Below, in pieces: positions 27,802-36,009 of a DNA stretch of 64,000 nucleotides. A program made the translations under genes and the position numbers. Each line of letters begins with the position of its first letter. Position 1 is the first letter of the stretch. The notes below the pieces were generated by a model. That model was given only the letters and a program-made list of their open reading frames with translations, searched no databases and was not told the origin of the DNA. The DNA comes from Cryptosporangium minutisporangium (GTDB taxonomy: Bacteria; Actinomycetota; Actinomycetes; Mycobacteriales; Cryptosporangiaceae). The stretch lies in contig NZ_BAAAYN010000011.1 in the NCBI RefSeq assembly GCF_039536245.1, positions 217,417 to 281,416 of the forward strand, written 5' to 3'.

Positions 27802-27843
27802 GAACGCGGATCGGGCGCGCTACCGGCCGCCCGATCCGCGTTC
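27802..27843. terminator. Bidirectional hairpin terminator
   Basis: A perfect 16-bp stem (27802-27817 with 27828-27843) and a 10-base loop lie between the convergent lipoprotein and LysR genes. Confidence 0.8.
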
Positions 27844-27851
27844 ATTCGCCG

Positions 27852-28811
27852 CTAGCTCCAGAGCGCGACGTGCACCGGGGGGCGGCGTGGGGCCGACGGC
27901 GTCCCTCCCGGCGGCGCGAGCATCGCGGCGGTCGCGCCCGGCGTCGTCACGAACTCCTGCAGCGCCCGCGCCGCCGCACTCGCCCGCCCACGCCCCAGCA
28001 CGGTGGCGTACCAGAGTCCCTGCACCGGTGTTCCGGGGACGGGCACCCGCACGAGCGTCCCCTGCCGGAGGTCGGCGCGGACGACGTGCCCGAGCGCGAG
28101 CATCACCCCGTCACCGGCCCGGGTGGCCGCCACCGCCTCGGTCTCGGTCGGGAACCGCACCAGGTCCGGCCAGGCCGACTGGCGAGCCAGCCAGCGCCCC
28201 TCCTCGGCCAGCTCCTCCAGGCCGACCGGCCCGGTCAGCCACACGTGCCGCAGCGCCGCCGCCAGCGACGGCGTCTCGTCGTGCAGTGGATGGTCCGGCG
28301 CGGCGACCAGGATCCGCTGGTACCGCAGGAACGGCACCGCGTCCAGACCACCGTCCCCACCGGTCCGCGGCCGGGGACCGAGCACGACGTCGGCGGCCCG
28401 TCGGTTGAGCGCGTCGGCGAGCGCCGCACCGTCGGACACCGCCAGGTCCACCGCACAGTCCGGCAGCCGCCGGCTGAACGCGTCGAGCAGCGCGCCCGCG
28501 GCGTGCTCAGCGAAGTCGCTGGTCGCCGCCGTCCGCAGGGACGTCGTCGCGGTGCGGGTCTCGGCCACCTCGCGCCGAGCCTGCTCGGCCAGGCCGACGA
28601 TCTCCTCCGCGTGCGCGGCGAGCCGACGCCCGCCAGGGGTGAACGCGATACCGCCGCCGGACCGGACGAACAGCGGATCACCCAATTCCTGCCGCAGTGC
28701 TGCCACCGCTGCTGAAACGGCCGGTTCGCTGACCCCGAGCTCGGCCGCGGCCGCCCGCAGCGATCCGAGCCGGACGACCAACGCAAAGGTACGCAGCTGG
28801 CTCAGGGTCAT
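27852..28811 (-). CDS. LysR-family regulator divergent from the CO dehydrogenase cluster
   Basis: This 319-residue LysR-type regulator has the N-terminal helix-turn-helix (LRAAAAELGVSEPAVSAAVA, then LRQELGDPLFVRSGGG) and the usual co-inducer domain. The ATG at 28811 has GAGG 8 bases upstream, better placed than the GTG at 28820. Only about 100 bp separate it from coxM, so it very likely controls the cox operon. Effector unknown. Confidence 0.9.
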   Translation of the reverse strand: MTLSQLRTFALVVRLGSLRAAAAELGVSEPAVSAAVAALRQELGDPLFVRSGGGIAFTPGGRRLAAHAEEIVGLAEQARREVAETRTATTSLRTAATSDFAEHAAGALLDAFSRRLPDCAVDLAVSDGAALADALNRRAADVVLGPRPRTGGDGGLDAVPFLRYQRILVAAPDHPLHDETPSLAAALRHVWLTGPVGLEELAEEGRWLARQSAWPDLVRFPTETEAVAATRAGDGVMLALGHVVRADLRQGTLVRVPVPGTPVQGLWYATVLGRGRASAAARALQEFVTTPGATAAMLAPPGGTPSAPRRPPVHVALWS

Positions 28812-28915
28812 CGGCGACACCTCTTAACCATTCGCTTATGACGACCTTGACACTCGTGAACGCCGGTAACAAGGTCGGCCCCGGAAACCCCATCCCCCGA
28901 TGTGGAGGCACCCAG

Positions 28916-29794
28916 GTGCAAGTTCCGGCTCCCTTTGACTACGCCCGGGCCGAGAGCGTCGAGGACGCCCTCTCCTTGTTACAGAGACACGGCCCCGAGT
29001 CGCGGGTGATCGCCGGTGGGCACAGCCTGCTGCCGATGATGAAGCTGCGCCTGGCCAGGCCCGAGTGGCTGATCGACATCAACGACCTGTTCGAGCTGGA
29101 CTACCTGGTCGAGGACGGGGGCACCGTCCGGATCGGAGCACTGACCCGGCACGCCACCCTCCTGGCCTCCGACCTGATCGCGCGGCTCTTCCCGATCGTG
29201 ACCGACGCCGAGAAGGTGATCGCCGATCCGATCGTCCGCAACCGCGGCACGATCGGCGGCTCGCTCTGCCAGGCCGACCCCGCCGAGGACCTCTCCACCG
29301 TCTGCGAGGTGCTCCGCGCCGAGGTCGTGATCCGCGGACTCGACGGCGAACGGGTGCTGACGATGCCCGAGATGCACCGCGGCCCGTACGAGACCGCGGT
29401 CGCCCAGGACGAGCTGCTGACCGAGATCCGCTTCCCGGTGCTCCCCCGGTCGGGCAGCGCGTACGAGAAGGTCGAACGGCGGGTCGGTGACTGGGCGATC
29501 GCCGCCGCCGGAGCGTCGATCACGCTGAGCCCCGAGGGGACGATCACGCACGCCGCGATCGGCCTGACCTCGGTCGGCCTGGACGGTCGTACCGCCACCC
29601 GCGCCGAGGAACGCCTGCTCGGGCAGCGCCCGGCCGACGAGCTGTTCGACGCGGCGGCCGCGATCGCCGCCGAGGACTGCAACCCGGTCGCCGACCAGCG
29701 CGGCCCCGTCGACTACAAGCGGCACCTCGCCGCGGAACTGACCCGGCGGGTGCTCCGCCGGGCCACCGAGCGCGCCGCGGGCGAGGAGGGCTGA
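28916..29794 (+). CDS. coxM: Aerobic CO dehydrogenase medium (FAD) subunit
   Basis: This 292-residue flavoprotein subunit passes electrons from the iron-sulfur subunit to FAD and onward. FAD-binding motifs are VIAGGHSLLPMMKLRLA and GTIGGSLCQADPAEDLS; the CO dehydrogenase C-terminal domain follows (YEKVERRVGDWAIAAAG). The GTG at 28916 has GGAGG 7 bases upstream and gives the normal length; the frame is open upstream to 28838 without need. Order M-S-L is that of known cox operons. A TTGACA at 28847-28852 may belong to its promoter. Confidence 0.93.
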   Translation: MQVPAPFDYARAESVEDALSLLQRHGPESRVIAGGHSLLPMMKLRLARPEWLIDINDLFELDYLVEDGGTVRIGALTRHATLLASDLIARLFPIVTDAEKVIADPIVRNRGTIGGSLCQADPAEDLSTVCEVLRAEVVIRGLDGERVLTMPEMHRGPYETAVAQDELLTEIRFPVLPRSGSAYEKVERRVGDWAIAAAGASITLSPEGTITHAAIGLTSVGLDGRTATRAEERLLGQRPADELFDAAAAIAAEDCNPVADQRGPVDYKRHLAAELTRRVLRRATERAAGEEG

Positions 29795-29795
29795 C

Positions 29796-30269
29796 ATGCA
29801 GATCACACTGACCGTCAACGGCACCGAGGTCACCGCCGAGTGCGAGCCCCGCACGCTGCTGGTGCACTTCGTCCGCGACACCCTCCGGCTGACCGGCACG
29901 CACTGGGGCTGCGACACCAGCAACTGCGGCACCTGCGTCCTGCTGATGGACGGCGAGCCGGTGAAGTCCTGCACGGTGCTCGCCGCGATGGCCGCCGGAC
30001 GGGAGATCCGGACGGTCGAGGGCCTGGCGCAGAACGGCACGCTCGACCCCGTCCAGCAGGGCTTCATGGCCGAGCACGGCCTGCAGTGCGGGTTCTGCAC
30101 CCCCGGCATGATGATGACCGCCCGCGCGCTGCTCGACCGCAACCCCGACCCGGACGAGACCGAGATCCGGAGCGCGATCTCCGGTCAGATCTGCCGCTGC
30201 ACGGGTTACTCGACGATCGTCCGGTCGGTGCAGTGGGCGGCCAAGAACCAGGAAGGCGCGCAGGCATGA
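29796..30269 (+). CDS. coxS: Aerobic CO dehydrogenase small (2 x [2Fe-2S]) subunit
   Basis: This 157-residue subunit holds two [2Fe-2S] clusters. The plant-type ferredoxin Cys set is in GCDTSNCGTCVLLMDG and the following KSC; the second set is in QCGFCTPGMMM and CRCTGYSTIV. It relays electrons from the Mo-Cu site in CoxL to FAD in CoxM. It begins 1 bp after the coxM stop and overlaps coxL by 4 bp (ATGA). Confidence 0.95.
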   Translation: MQITLTVNGTEVTAECEPRTLLVHFVRDTLRLTGTHWGCDTSNCGTCVLLMDGEPVKSCTVLAAMAAGREIRTVEGLAQNGTLDPVQQGFMAEHGLQCGFCTPGMMMTARALLDRNPDPDETEIRSAISGQICRCTGYSTIVRSVQWAAKNQEGAQA

Positions 30270-32662
30270 CGATCCTGGAACAGCCCCGCGAGACCAACCC
30301 CGCCGCCGGGGACGAGAGCCGCCCGATCGGCTTCGGCCGCCTCCAGCGCAAGGAGGACCCCCGGTTCATCCGGGGCAAGGGCCGCTACCTGGACGACATC
30401 GTGCTGCCCGGAATGCTGCACGGCGCGATCCTGCGCTCGCCGGTCGCGCACGCGAAGATCCTCTCGATCGACACCACCGAGGCGCTGGCCCACCCGAAGG
30501 TGCTGGCGGTGATCACCGGCACCGACCTCGAAGGACTCAACCTGGCCTGGGCGCCGACGCTCTCCTACGACGTCCAGGCCGTGCTCGCCACCGACAAGGT
30601 GCGCTTCCAGGGCCAGGAGGTCGCGTTCGTCATCGCCGAGGACCGGTACGCCGCCCGCGACGCGCTCGAGCTGATCGACGTCGACTACGACGTGCTGGAG
30701 CCGGTCGTCGACGTCCGGAAGGCGCTGGACGCCGACGCGCCGGTGATCCGCGACGACCTCGAGAACAAGACGAACAACCACATCTTCGACTGGGAAGCGG
30801 GCGACCAGGACGAGACCGCCGCGGTCTTCGCGAACGCCGACGTCGTCGTCAGCGAAGAGGTCGTCTACCCGCGCGTGCACCCGGCGCCGATGGAGACCTG
30901 CGGCGCGATCGCCGACTACGACCAGATCGACGGCAAGCTGACGCTCTACGAGACCACCCAGGCGCCGCACGCCCACCGGACGCTGTTCGCGCTCGTCGCC
31001 GGGTTGCCCGAGCACAAGATCCGGGTGATCAGCCCGGACATCGGCGGGGGCTTCGGCAACAAGGTCGGCATCTACCCCGGCTACATCCTGGCCGTCGTCG
31101 GCTCGATCGTCACCGGCAAGCCGGTGAAGTGGGTCGAGGACCGGTCGGAGAACCTGATGTCGACCAGCTTCGCCCGGGACTACATCATGCAGGCCGACGT
31201 GGCGGCGACGAAGGACGGCAAGATCCTCGCGGTCCGCACGAACGTCATCGCCGACCACGGCGCGTTCAACGCCAGCGCGAACCCGACCAAGTACCCCGCC
31301 GGGTTCTTCCACATCTTCACCGGCAGCTACGACCTGCAGGCCGCGTACTGCAAGGTCACCGGCGTCTACACGAACAAGGCGCCGGGCGGCGTCGCCTACG
31401 CGTGTTCGTTCCGGGTTACCGAGGCGGTGTACCTGATCGAGCGCATGGTCGACGTGCTCGCCGCGAAGCTGCAGATGGACCCGGCTCAGCTGCGGCGGAA
31501 GAACTTCATCCGGCCCGAGCAGTTCCCCTACGCGAACAAGACCGGGTGGGAGTACGACTCCGGCGACTACGAGAAGACGATGCAGGTCGCGCTGGAGCGG
31601 GCGGGCTACGACGACCTGCGCCGGGAGCAGGCCGAGAAGCGCGAGCGCGGCGAGTTGATGGGCATCGGCATCTCGTTCTTCACCGAGACCGTCGGCGCCG
31701 GCCCTCGCCGCCACATGGACATCCTCGGTCTCGGCATGGCCGACGGCGCCGAGGTGCGGGTGCACCCGACCGGTAAGGCCGTCGTGCGTCTCTCCGTCCA
31801 GACCCAGGGACAGGGCCACGAGACGACGTTCGCGCAGATCGTCGCCGAGGAGATCGGTATCCCGCCGGAGGACATCGAGGTCGTCCACGGCGACACCGAC
31901 AACACCCCGTTCGGGCTGGGCACCTACGGCAGCCGGTCGACGCCGGTCAGCGGCGGTGCGGTCGCGCTCGCCACCCGCAAGGTGCGGGAGAAGGCCAAGC
32001 ACATCGCCGCCGCGATGCTCGAGGTCCGCCCGGAGGACCTGGAGTGGGAGAAGGGCCGCTGGTTCGTCACCGGCGACCCGTCGCAGGGCAAGTCGATCGC
32101 GGAGATCGCGATGGGCGCCCACGGCACCGTCGAGCTGCCCGAAGGCATCGACGGCAACCTCGACGCCGAGGTCACGTACAACCCGCCGAACCTCACGTTC
32201 CCGTACGGCGCCTACATCTGCGTCGTCGACGTGGACCCCGGCACCGGGCACGTGAAGGTGCGCCGCTTCATCGCGGTGGACGACTGCGGAACCCGGATCA
32301 ACCCGATGATCATCGAGGGCCAGGTGCACGGCGGCCTGACCGACGGCGTCGGCATGGCGTTGATGGAGTTCATCGGCTTCGACGAGCAGGGCAACTGCCT
32401 CGGCGGGTCGTTCATGGACTACCTGATCCCGACCGCGATGGAGGTGCCGGACTGGGAGACCGACTTCACGGTCACCCCGTCGCCGCACCACCCGATCGGC
32501 GCCAAGGGCATCGGCGAGTCCGCGACCGTCGGTTCGCCGCCGGCCGTGGTGAACGCCGTGGTCGACGCGCTGGCCCCGTACGGGGTGACCCACCTGGACA
32601 TGCCGTGCACGCCGGACCGGGTGTGGGCGGCGATGCAGGGCCGGGCCACGCCGCCGATCTGA
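30266..32662 (+). CDS. coxL: Aerobic CO dehydrogenase large (Mo-Cu) subunit, form I
   Basis: This 798-residue catalytic subunit oxidises CO to CO2 at a molybdopterin cytosine dinucleotide Mo-S-Cu centre. The form I active-site signature AYACSFR, whose Cys binds Cu, is present in GGVAYACSFRVTEAVY at about residue 380. The catalytic Glu is in GAKGIGESATVGSPP near the C-terminus. N-terminal family stretches are RKEDPRFIRGKGRYLDD and HGAILRSPVAHAKI. The signature separates it from form II (AYRGAGR) and other xanthine-oxidase relatives, so true CO oxidation is likely. Confidence 0.96.
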   Translation: MTILEQPRETNPAAGDESRPIGFGRLQRKEDPRFIRGKGRYLDDIVLPGMLHGAILRSPVAHAKILSIDTTEALAHPKVLAVITGTDLEGLNLAWAPTLSYDVQAVLATDKVRFQGQEVAFVIAEDRYAARDALELIDVDYDVLEPVVDVRKALDADAPVIRDDLENKTNNHIFDWEAGDQDETAAVFANADVVVSEEVVYPRVHPAPMETCGAIADYDQIDGKLTLYETTQAPHAHRTLFALVAGLPEHKIRVISPDIGGGFGNKVGIYPGYILAVVGSIVTGKPVKWVEDRSENLMSTSFARDYIMQADVAATKDGKILAVRTNVIADHGAFNASANPTKYPAGFFHIFTGSYDLQAAYCKVTGVYTNKAPGGVAYACSFRVTEAVYLIERMVDVLAAKLQMDPAQLRRKNFIRPEQFPYANKTGWEYDSGDYEKTMQVALERAGYDDLRREQAEKRERGELMGIGISFFTETVGAGPRRHMDILGLGMADGAEVRVHPTGKAVVRLSVQTQGQGHETTFAQIVAEEIGIPPEDIEVVHGDTDNTPFGLGTYGSRSTPVSGGAVALATRKVREKAKHIAAAMLEVRPEDLEWEKGRWFVTGDPSQGKSIAEIAMGAHGTVELPEGIDGNLDAEVTYNPPNLTFPYGAYICVVDVDPGTGHVKVRRFIAVDDCGTRINPMIIEGQVHGGLTDGVGMALMEFIGFDEQGNCLGGSFMDYLIPTAMEVPDWETDFTVTPSPHHPIGAKGIGESATVGSPPAVVNAVVDALAPYGVTHLDMPCTPDRVWAAMQGRATPPI

Positions 32663-33669
32663 TGCCGTCCATCGCAGAACGTGCGGCCGAGCTCGCTCGC
32701 GCACGGCAACCGTTCGTCCAAGCCACCGTCGTGCGCGCGGGCAAGCCGGCCAGCGCGCACCCCGGGGACACCGCGCTGGTCCGCGCCGACGGAGCCATCG
32801 AGGGCTTCGTCGGCGGGTCCTGCGCCGAGTCGTCGGTCCGGGTGCACGCGCTGGCGGCGCTCGGCACCGGCGACCCGCTGCTGCTGCGGATCGAGCCGGG
32901 CGCTCCGGACACCCGGGTCGAGGACGGTGCCGTGACGGTCGCGAACCCGTGCCTGTCCGGCGGCAGCCTGGAGATCTTCCTGGAGCCGCGTCGCCCGGCG
33001 CCGCGGCTGGTCGTCGTCGGTCGCACGCCGATCGGCGCGGCGCTGGCCGAACTCGGCACGCCGCTGGGGTTCGCCGTGGAGTTCGGAGGCTCGCCCGACG
33101 ATGCGGCGGCGGTGGTCGTCGCGTCGCACGGGCGGGACGAGGAGCCGGCCATGGAGAGCGCCCTCCGGGCCGGCGTCCCGTACGTCGGCCTGGTGGCTTC
33201 GCGCAAGCGCGGTGCGACGGTGATCGCCTCGCTGGAGGTCACCGACGAGCAGCGCGCCCGGGTGCACTCGCCCGCCGGGCTCGACCTCGGCGGTCGGACC
33301 GCGCCCGAGGTCGCGCTCTCGATCCTCGCCGAGATCGTCGCACTCCGGTCGCGGCCCGCCTCTCCCGCCGTCGTGGTTGCTCATCCCGATATCGACGCCG
33401 CCCCGCGAACCACCGCAACCGGCAGTGCCGTGCCCAGCACCGCGGACTCCGGAAGCGCGCCGCCGGTCGTGCCGCCGGGCACGGTCCCGCTCGCGGTGCT
33501 GGAGTCGGAAGCACCAACGGCGATCGATCCTGTTTGTGGGATGACCGTGGCGGTCGTGCCGGGCGCCCTCCGGGCGGCGAGCGCGGACGGCGAGTCCGTG
33601 TACTTCTGTGCCGAGGGCTGCCGGCGGCGGTACGTCGCGAGCGCCGGTGCCCAGGCGGACCGCGGGTGA
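32662..33669 (+). CDS. XdhC/CoxF-like Mo-cofactor maturation protein with C-terminal YHS domain
   Basis: This 335-residue protein starts with an XdhC-type domain: QATVVRAGKPASAHPGD, FVGGSCAESSV, then a Rossmann-like part with LVVVGRTPIGAALAELG and VGLVASRKRGATVIASL. XdhC-family proteins insert or sulfurate the Mo cofactor, and cox clusters encode CoxF and CoxI of this kind. A Pro/Ala linker leads to a C-terminal YHS domain (IDPVCGMTV and YFCAEGCRRRY), a metal-binding module also fused to copper-handling proteins. Start and stop overlap both neighbours by a few bases (TGATG and GTGA). A role in building the Mo-S-Cu centre is inference. Confidence 0.85.
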   Translation: MPSIAERAAELARARQPFVQATVVRAGKPASAHPGDTALVRADGAIEGFVGGSCAESSVRVHALAALGTGDPLLLRIEPGAPDTRVEDGAVTVANPCLSGGSLEIFLEPRRPAPRLVVVGRTPIGAALAELGTPLGFAVEFGGSPDDAAAVVVASHGRDEEPAMESALRAGVPYVGLVASRKRGATVIASLEVTDEQRARVHSPAGLDLGGRTAPEVALSILAEIVALRSRPASPAVVVAHPDIDAAPRTTATGSAVPSTADSGSAPPVVPPGTVPLAVLESEAPTAIDPVCGMTVAVVPGALRAASADGESVYFCAEGCRRRYVASAGAQADRG

Positions 33670-34643
33670 CGGCCGGCGCGGGGTCCGGGCCGCACGCGAG
33701 CGTCCCACCGCACTCCGGGGCCGCGCGGGCCGGCGCCGCCCCGGAGGTCGCGGCCGCGTTCCCCGACATCGACTCGCTGATCGGCGCGCTCGATGCCGCC
33801 GACTACGTGGTCGATCCCGGGCTGGCGACCGCGCTCTTCCTCGCCGTGCGGCTACCGCAGCCGGTGCTGCTCGAGGGCGAGCCGGGCGTCGGCAAGACCG
33901 AGGCGGCGAAGGCGCTGGCCCGCGCGCTGGACACGCCGCTGGTCCGGCTCCAGTGCTACGAGGGCATCGACGCCGCCGAGGCGCTCTACGAGTGGAACTA
34001 CCCCCGGCAGTTGCTGGCGATCCGGATGGCCGAGGCGCGGGACGAGCGGCTCGCCGAGAACGATCTGTTCACCCGCGACTACCTGCTGCGACGTCCGCTG
34101 CTGGCGGCGCTGGAGCACCCGGGGCCCCGCCCTGCGGTGTTACTCATCGACGAACTGGACCGGGCCGACGACGACTTCGAGGCGTTCACGTTCGAGCTCC
34201 TCGCCGAGGCCGCCGTCACGATCCCCGAGCTCGGCACGGTGACCGCCGTCCACCCGCCGATCGTCGTGCTGACCTCCAACCGCACCCGGGACCTGCACGA
34301 CGCGTTGAAACGGCGCTGTCTCTACCACTGGATCGACTACCCCGCTCCGGATCGGGCGGCTGAGATCGTGCGACGCCGCGTGCCGGACAGCGCGCTGCCG
34401 CTCACGCTGGACGCCACCGCGGCGGTCGTCCGGATGCGCGGCCTCGACCTGGAGAAGCCGCCGGGGATCGCGGAGACCGTGGACTGGGTCGCGGCGCTGA
34501 CGCTGCTCGGGGTCCCCCGGCTGGACGCGGTCCCGGCGGAACTGGCCGTCACCACGCTCGGGTCGGTGCTCAAGAGCCGCGAGGACCTCGAGCTGGTCCG
34601 CGCCAAGGGCCTGGGTTGGCTCACCGGGTCGTCCCGTGCCTGA
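33666..34643 (+). CDS. coxD: CoxD-like MoxR-family AAA+ ATPase
   Basis: This 325-residue AAA+ ATPase of the MoxR type is related to CoxD, which is needed for sulfuration and copper insertion at the CO dehydrogenase active site. Walker A is EGEPGVGKTEAAKALA, Walker B is VLLIDELDRADDDFEAF, and sensor residues lie in IVVLTSNRTRDLHDALKRRC. The GTG start overlaps the previous stop (GTGA), and the end overlaps coxE by 8 bp. The Ala/Gly-rich first 30 residues are probably disordered. Confidence 0.93.
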   Translation: MTAGAGSGPHASVPPHSGAARAGAAPEVAAAFPDIDSLIGALDAADYVVDPGLATALFLAVRLPQPVLLEGEPGVGKTEAAKALARALDTPLVRLQCYEGIDAAEALYEWNYPRQLLAIRMAEARDERLAENDLFTRDYLLRRPLLAALEHPGPRPAVLLIDELDRADDDFEAFTFELLAEAAVTIPELGTVTAVHPPIVVLTSNRTRDLHDALKRRCLYHWIDYPAPDRAAEIVRRRVPDSALPLTLDATAAVVRMRGLDLEKPPGIAETVDWVAALTLLGVPRLDAVPAELAVTTLGSVLKSREDLELVRAKGLGWLTGSSRA

Positions 34644-36009
34644 CCGGGACCCCCGGGGCGACCACCGCACGTCCGGTGACCACCGCCCGGGGCAGGTCCG
34701 CACGTCCGGTGACCACCGCCCGGGGCAGGTGCCCGCGGCCGGCGGGACGCGCGTCGTCCCCGGCGGTCTCGCGGTGGAGCCGGCAGCGCTCGCGGTCCGG
34801 TTCGTCGACGCGCTGCACCGCGGCGGCGTCCCGGCGGGCACCGACCGCGCCGCCCGGTTCGCGGCTGCGCTCCGGCTGGTGCCGCCGTCGTCCCGGGACC
34901 GTCTCTACTGGACGGCGCGCACCACGCTGGTGTCCGACGCCACCCAGGTAGCCGCGTTCGACGCGGTGTTCGCCGGTGTCTTCGGCGACGACGCTCCGCC
35001 GGTGGACCTGGCCGACTCGCGCGGCGACCCGAACGCACCGCCGCTGCCCGACACCACGCCGGAGACCCGCCCGGCGCCCCCGGACAACCGTCCCGCGGAG
35101 CCGGCACCGTCCGGGGCAAGTGCGGGCTCGTCGTCCGCCGGGAACGAACCCGGGGAGCCCCGTGCTGTGCCTGCGCTGGCCTCGGCGACCGAGCGGCTCC
35201 AGCACACGGCGTTCGCCGAGCTCACCGCCGACGAGGTGGACGCCGTCCGGCAACTCGTCCGGCGGCTCGTCCTCGCCACGCCGCTCCGCCGGACCCGCCG
35301 CTCCCGGGCGTCCACCAAGAACGGCGAGCGGATCGACGTCCGCCGCACCGTACGGGCCGCCCGGAAGACCGGTGGGGATCCGGTCGCACTCGTGCATCGG
35401 CGCCGTAGGCGCCGCCCGCGGCCGCTCGTGCTGCTCTGTGACGTCTCCGGGTCGATGGAGCCCTACACCAGGGTGTTCCTCGCGCTGCTGCACGGCTGTG
35501 TTTTCGGCGGAAGGCGGGTGGCCGGGGCACGAGCGGAGGCGTTCGTGTTCGCCACCCGGCTGACGCGGCTGACCCGGTCACTCGCCGCTCGCGACCCGGA
35601 TCTCGCGCTGCGGCGCGCCGCCGAGGCCGCGCCCGACTGGGCCGGGGGCACCCGTTTGGCCGAGGCCCTGCGGCGGTTCCTGGACGACCACGGACGCCGT
35701 GGGCTCGCGCGCGGCGCGGTCGTCGTCGTACTCTCCGACGGCTGGGCCCAGGACGAGCCCGCCGACGTCGCCGCGCAGATGGCACGGTTACGCCGGGTCG
35801 CGCACCGGATCGTCTGGGTGAATCCGCGGAAGGCCGCCGCCGGCTACGCACCGAAGGTCGGTGGCATGGCCGCGGCGCTCCCGTACTGCGACGCGTTCGT
35901 GAGCGGGCATAGCCTGGCCGCACTGAACGAGGTTGCCGCCGCGGTCGCCGCATGCGGCCCCCGCTCCCCGAGCCGGCCTGGACCGAACCTCCAGAAGGGA
36001 TATCGCTGA
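34636..36009 (+). CDS. coxE: CoxE-like VWA-domain protein
   Basis: This 457-residue protein has an N-terminal helical part and a C-terminal von Willebrand A-like domain with the metal-ion-dependent adhesion motif DVSGSM in VLLCDVSGSMEPYTRVF. MoxR/VWA pairs such as CoxD/CoxE act together in metal-centre maturation. Its first 35 residues contain an exact tandem duplication of an 11-residue unit. A Pro/Ala/Ser-rich linker lies around residues 130-175. It starts at GTG 34636 inside coxD. Confidence 0.92.
   Translation: MPDRDPRGDHRTSGDHRPGQVRTSGDHRPGQVPAAGGTRVVPGGLAVEPAALAVRFVDALHRGGVPAGTDRAARFAAALRLVPPSSRDRLYWTARTTLVSDATQVAAFDAVFAGVFGDDAPPVDLADSRGDPNAPPLPDTTPETRPAPPDNRPAEPAPSGASAGSSSAGNEPGEPRAVPALASATERLQHTAFAELTADEVDAVRQLVRRLVLATPLRRTRRSRASTKNGERIDVRRTVRAARKTGGDPVALVHRRRRRRPRPLVLLCDVSGSMEPYTRVFLALLHGCVFGGRRVAGARAEAFVFATRLTRLTRSLAARDPDLALRRAAEAAPDWAGGTRLAEALRRFLDDHGRRGLARGAVVVVLSDGWAQDEPADVAAQMARLRRVAHRIVWVNPRKAAAGYAPKVGGMAAALPYCDAFVSGHSLAALNEVAAAVAACGPRSPSRPGPNLQKGYR
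34665..34730 (+). repeat. Perfect 2 x 33-bp tandem duplication in coxE
   Basis: 34665-34697 and 34698-34730 are identical and in frame, adding one extra 11-residue unit (RTSGDHRPGQV-like) to the N-terminus of CoxE. Perfect identity suggests a recent event. Confidence 0.9.

Noticed and set aside
30266-32662. Form II (putative) CO dehydrogenase
   Set aside because: The active-site loop reads AYACSFR, the form I signature.
30206-32704. Long minus-strand frame opposite coxL
   Set aside because: Antisense shadow of an unambiguous CoxL; composition is typical of high-GC shadows.
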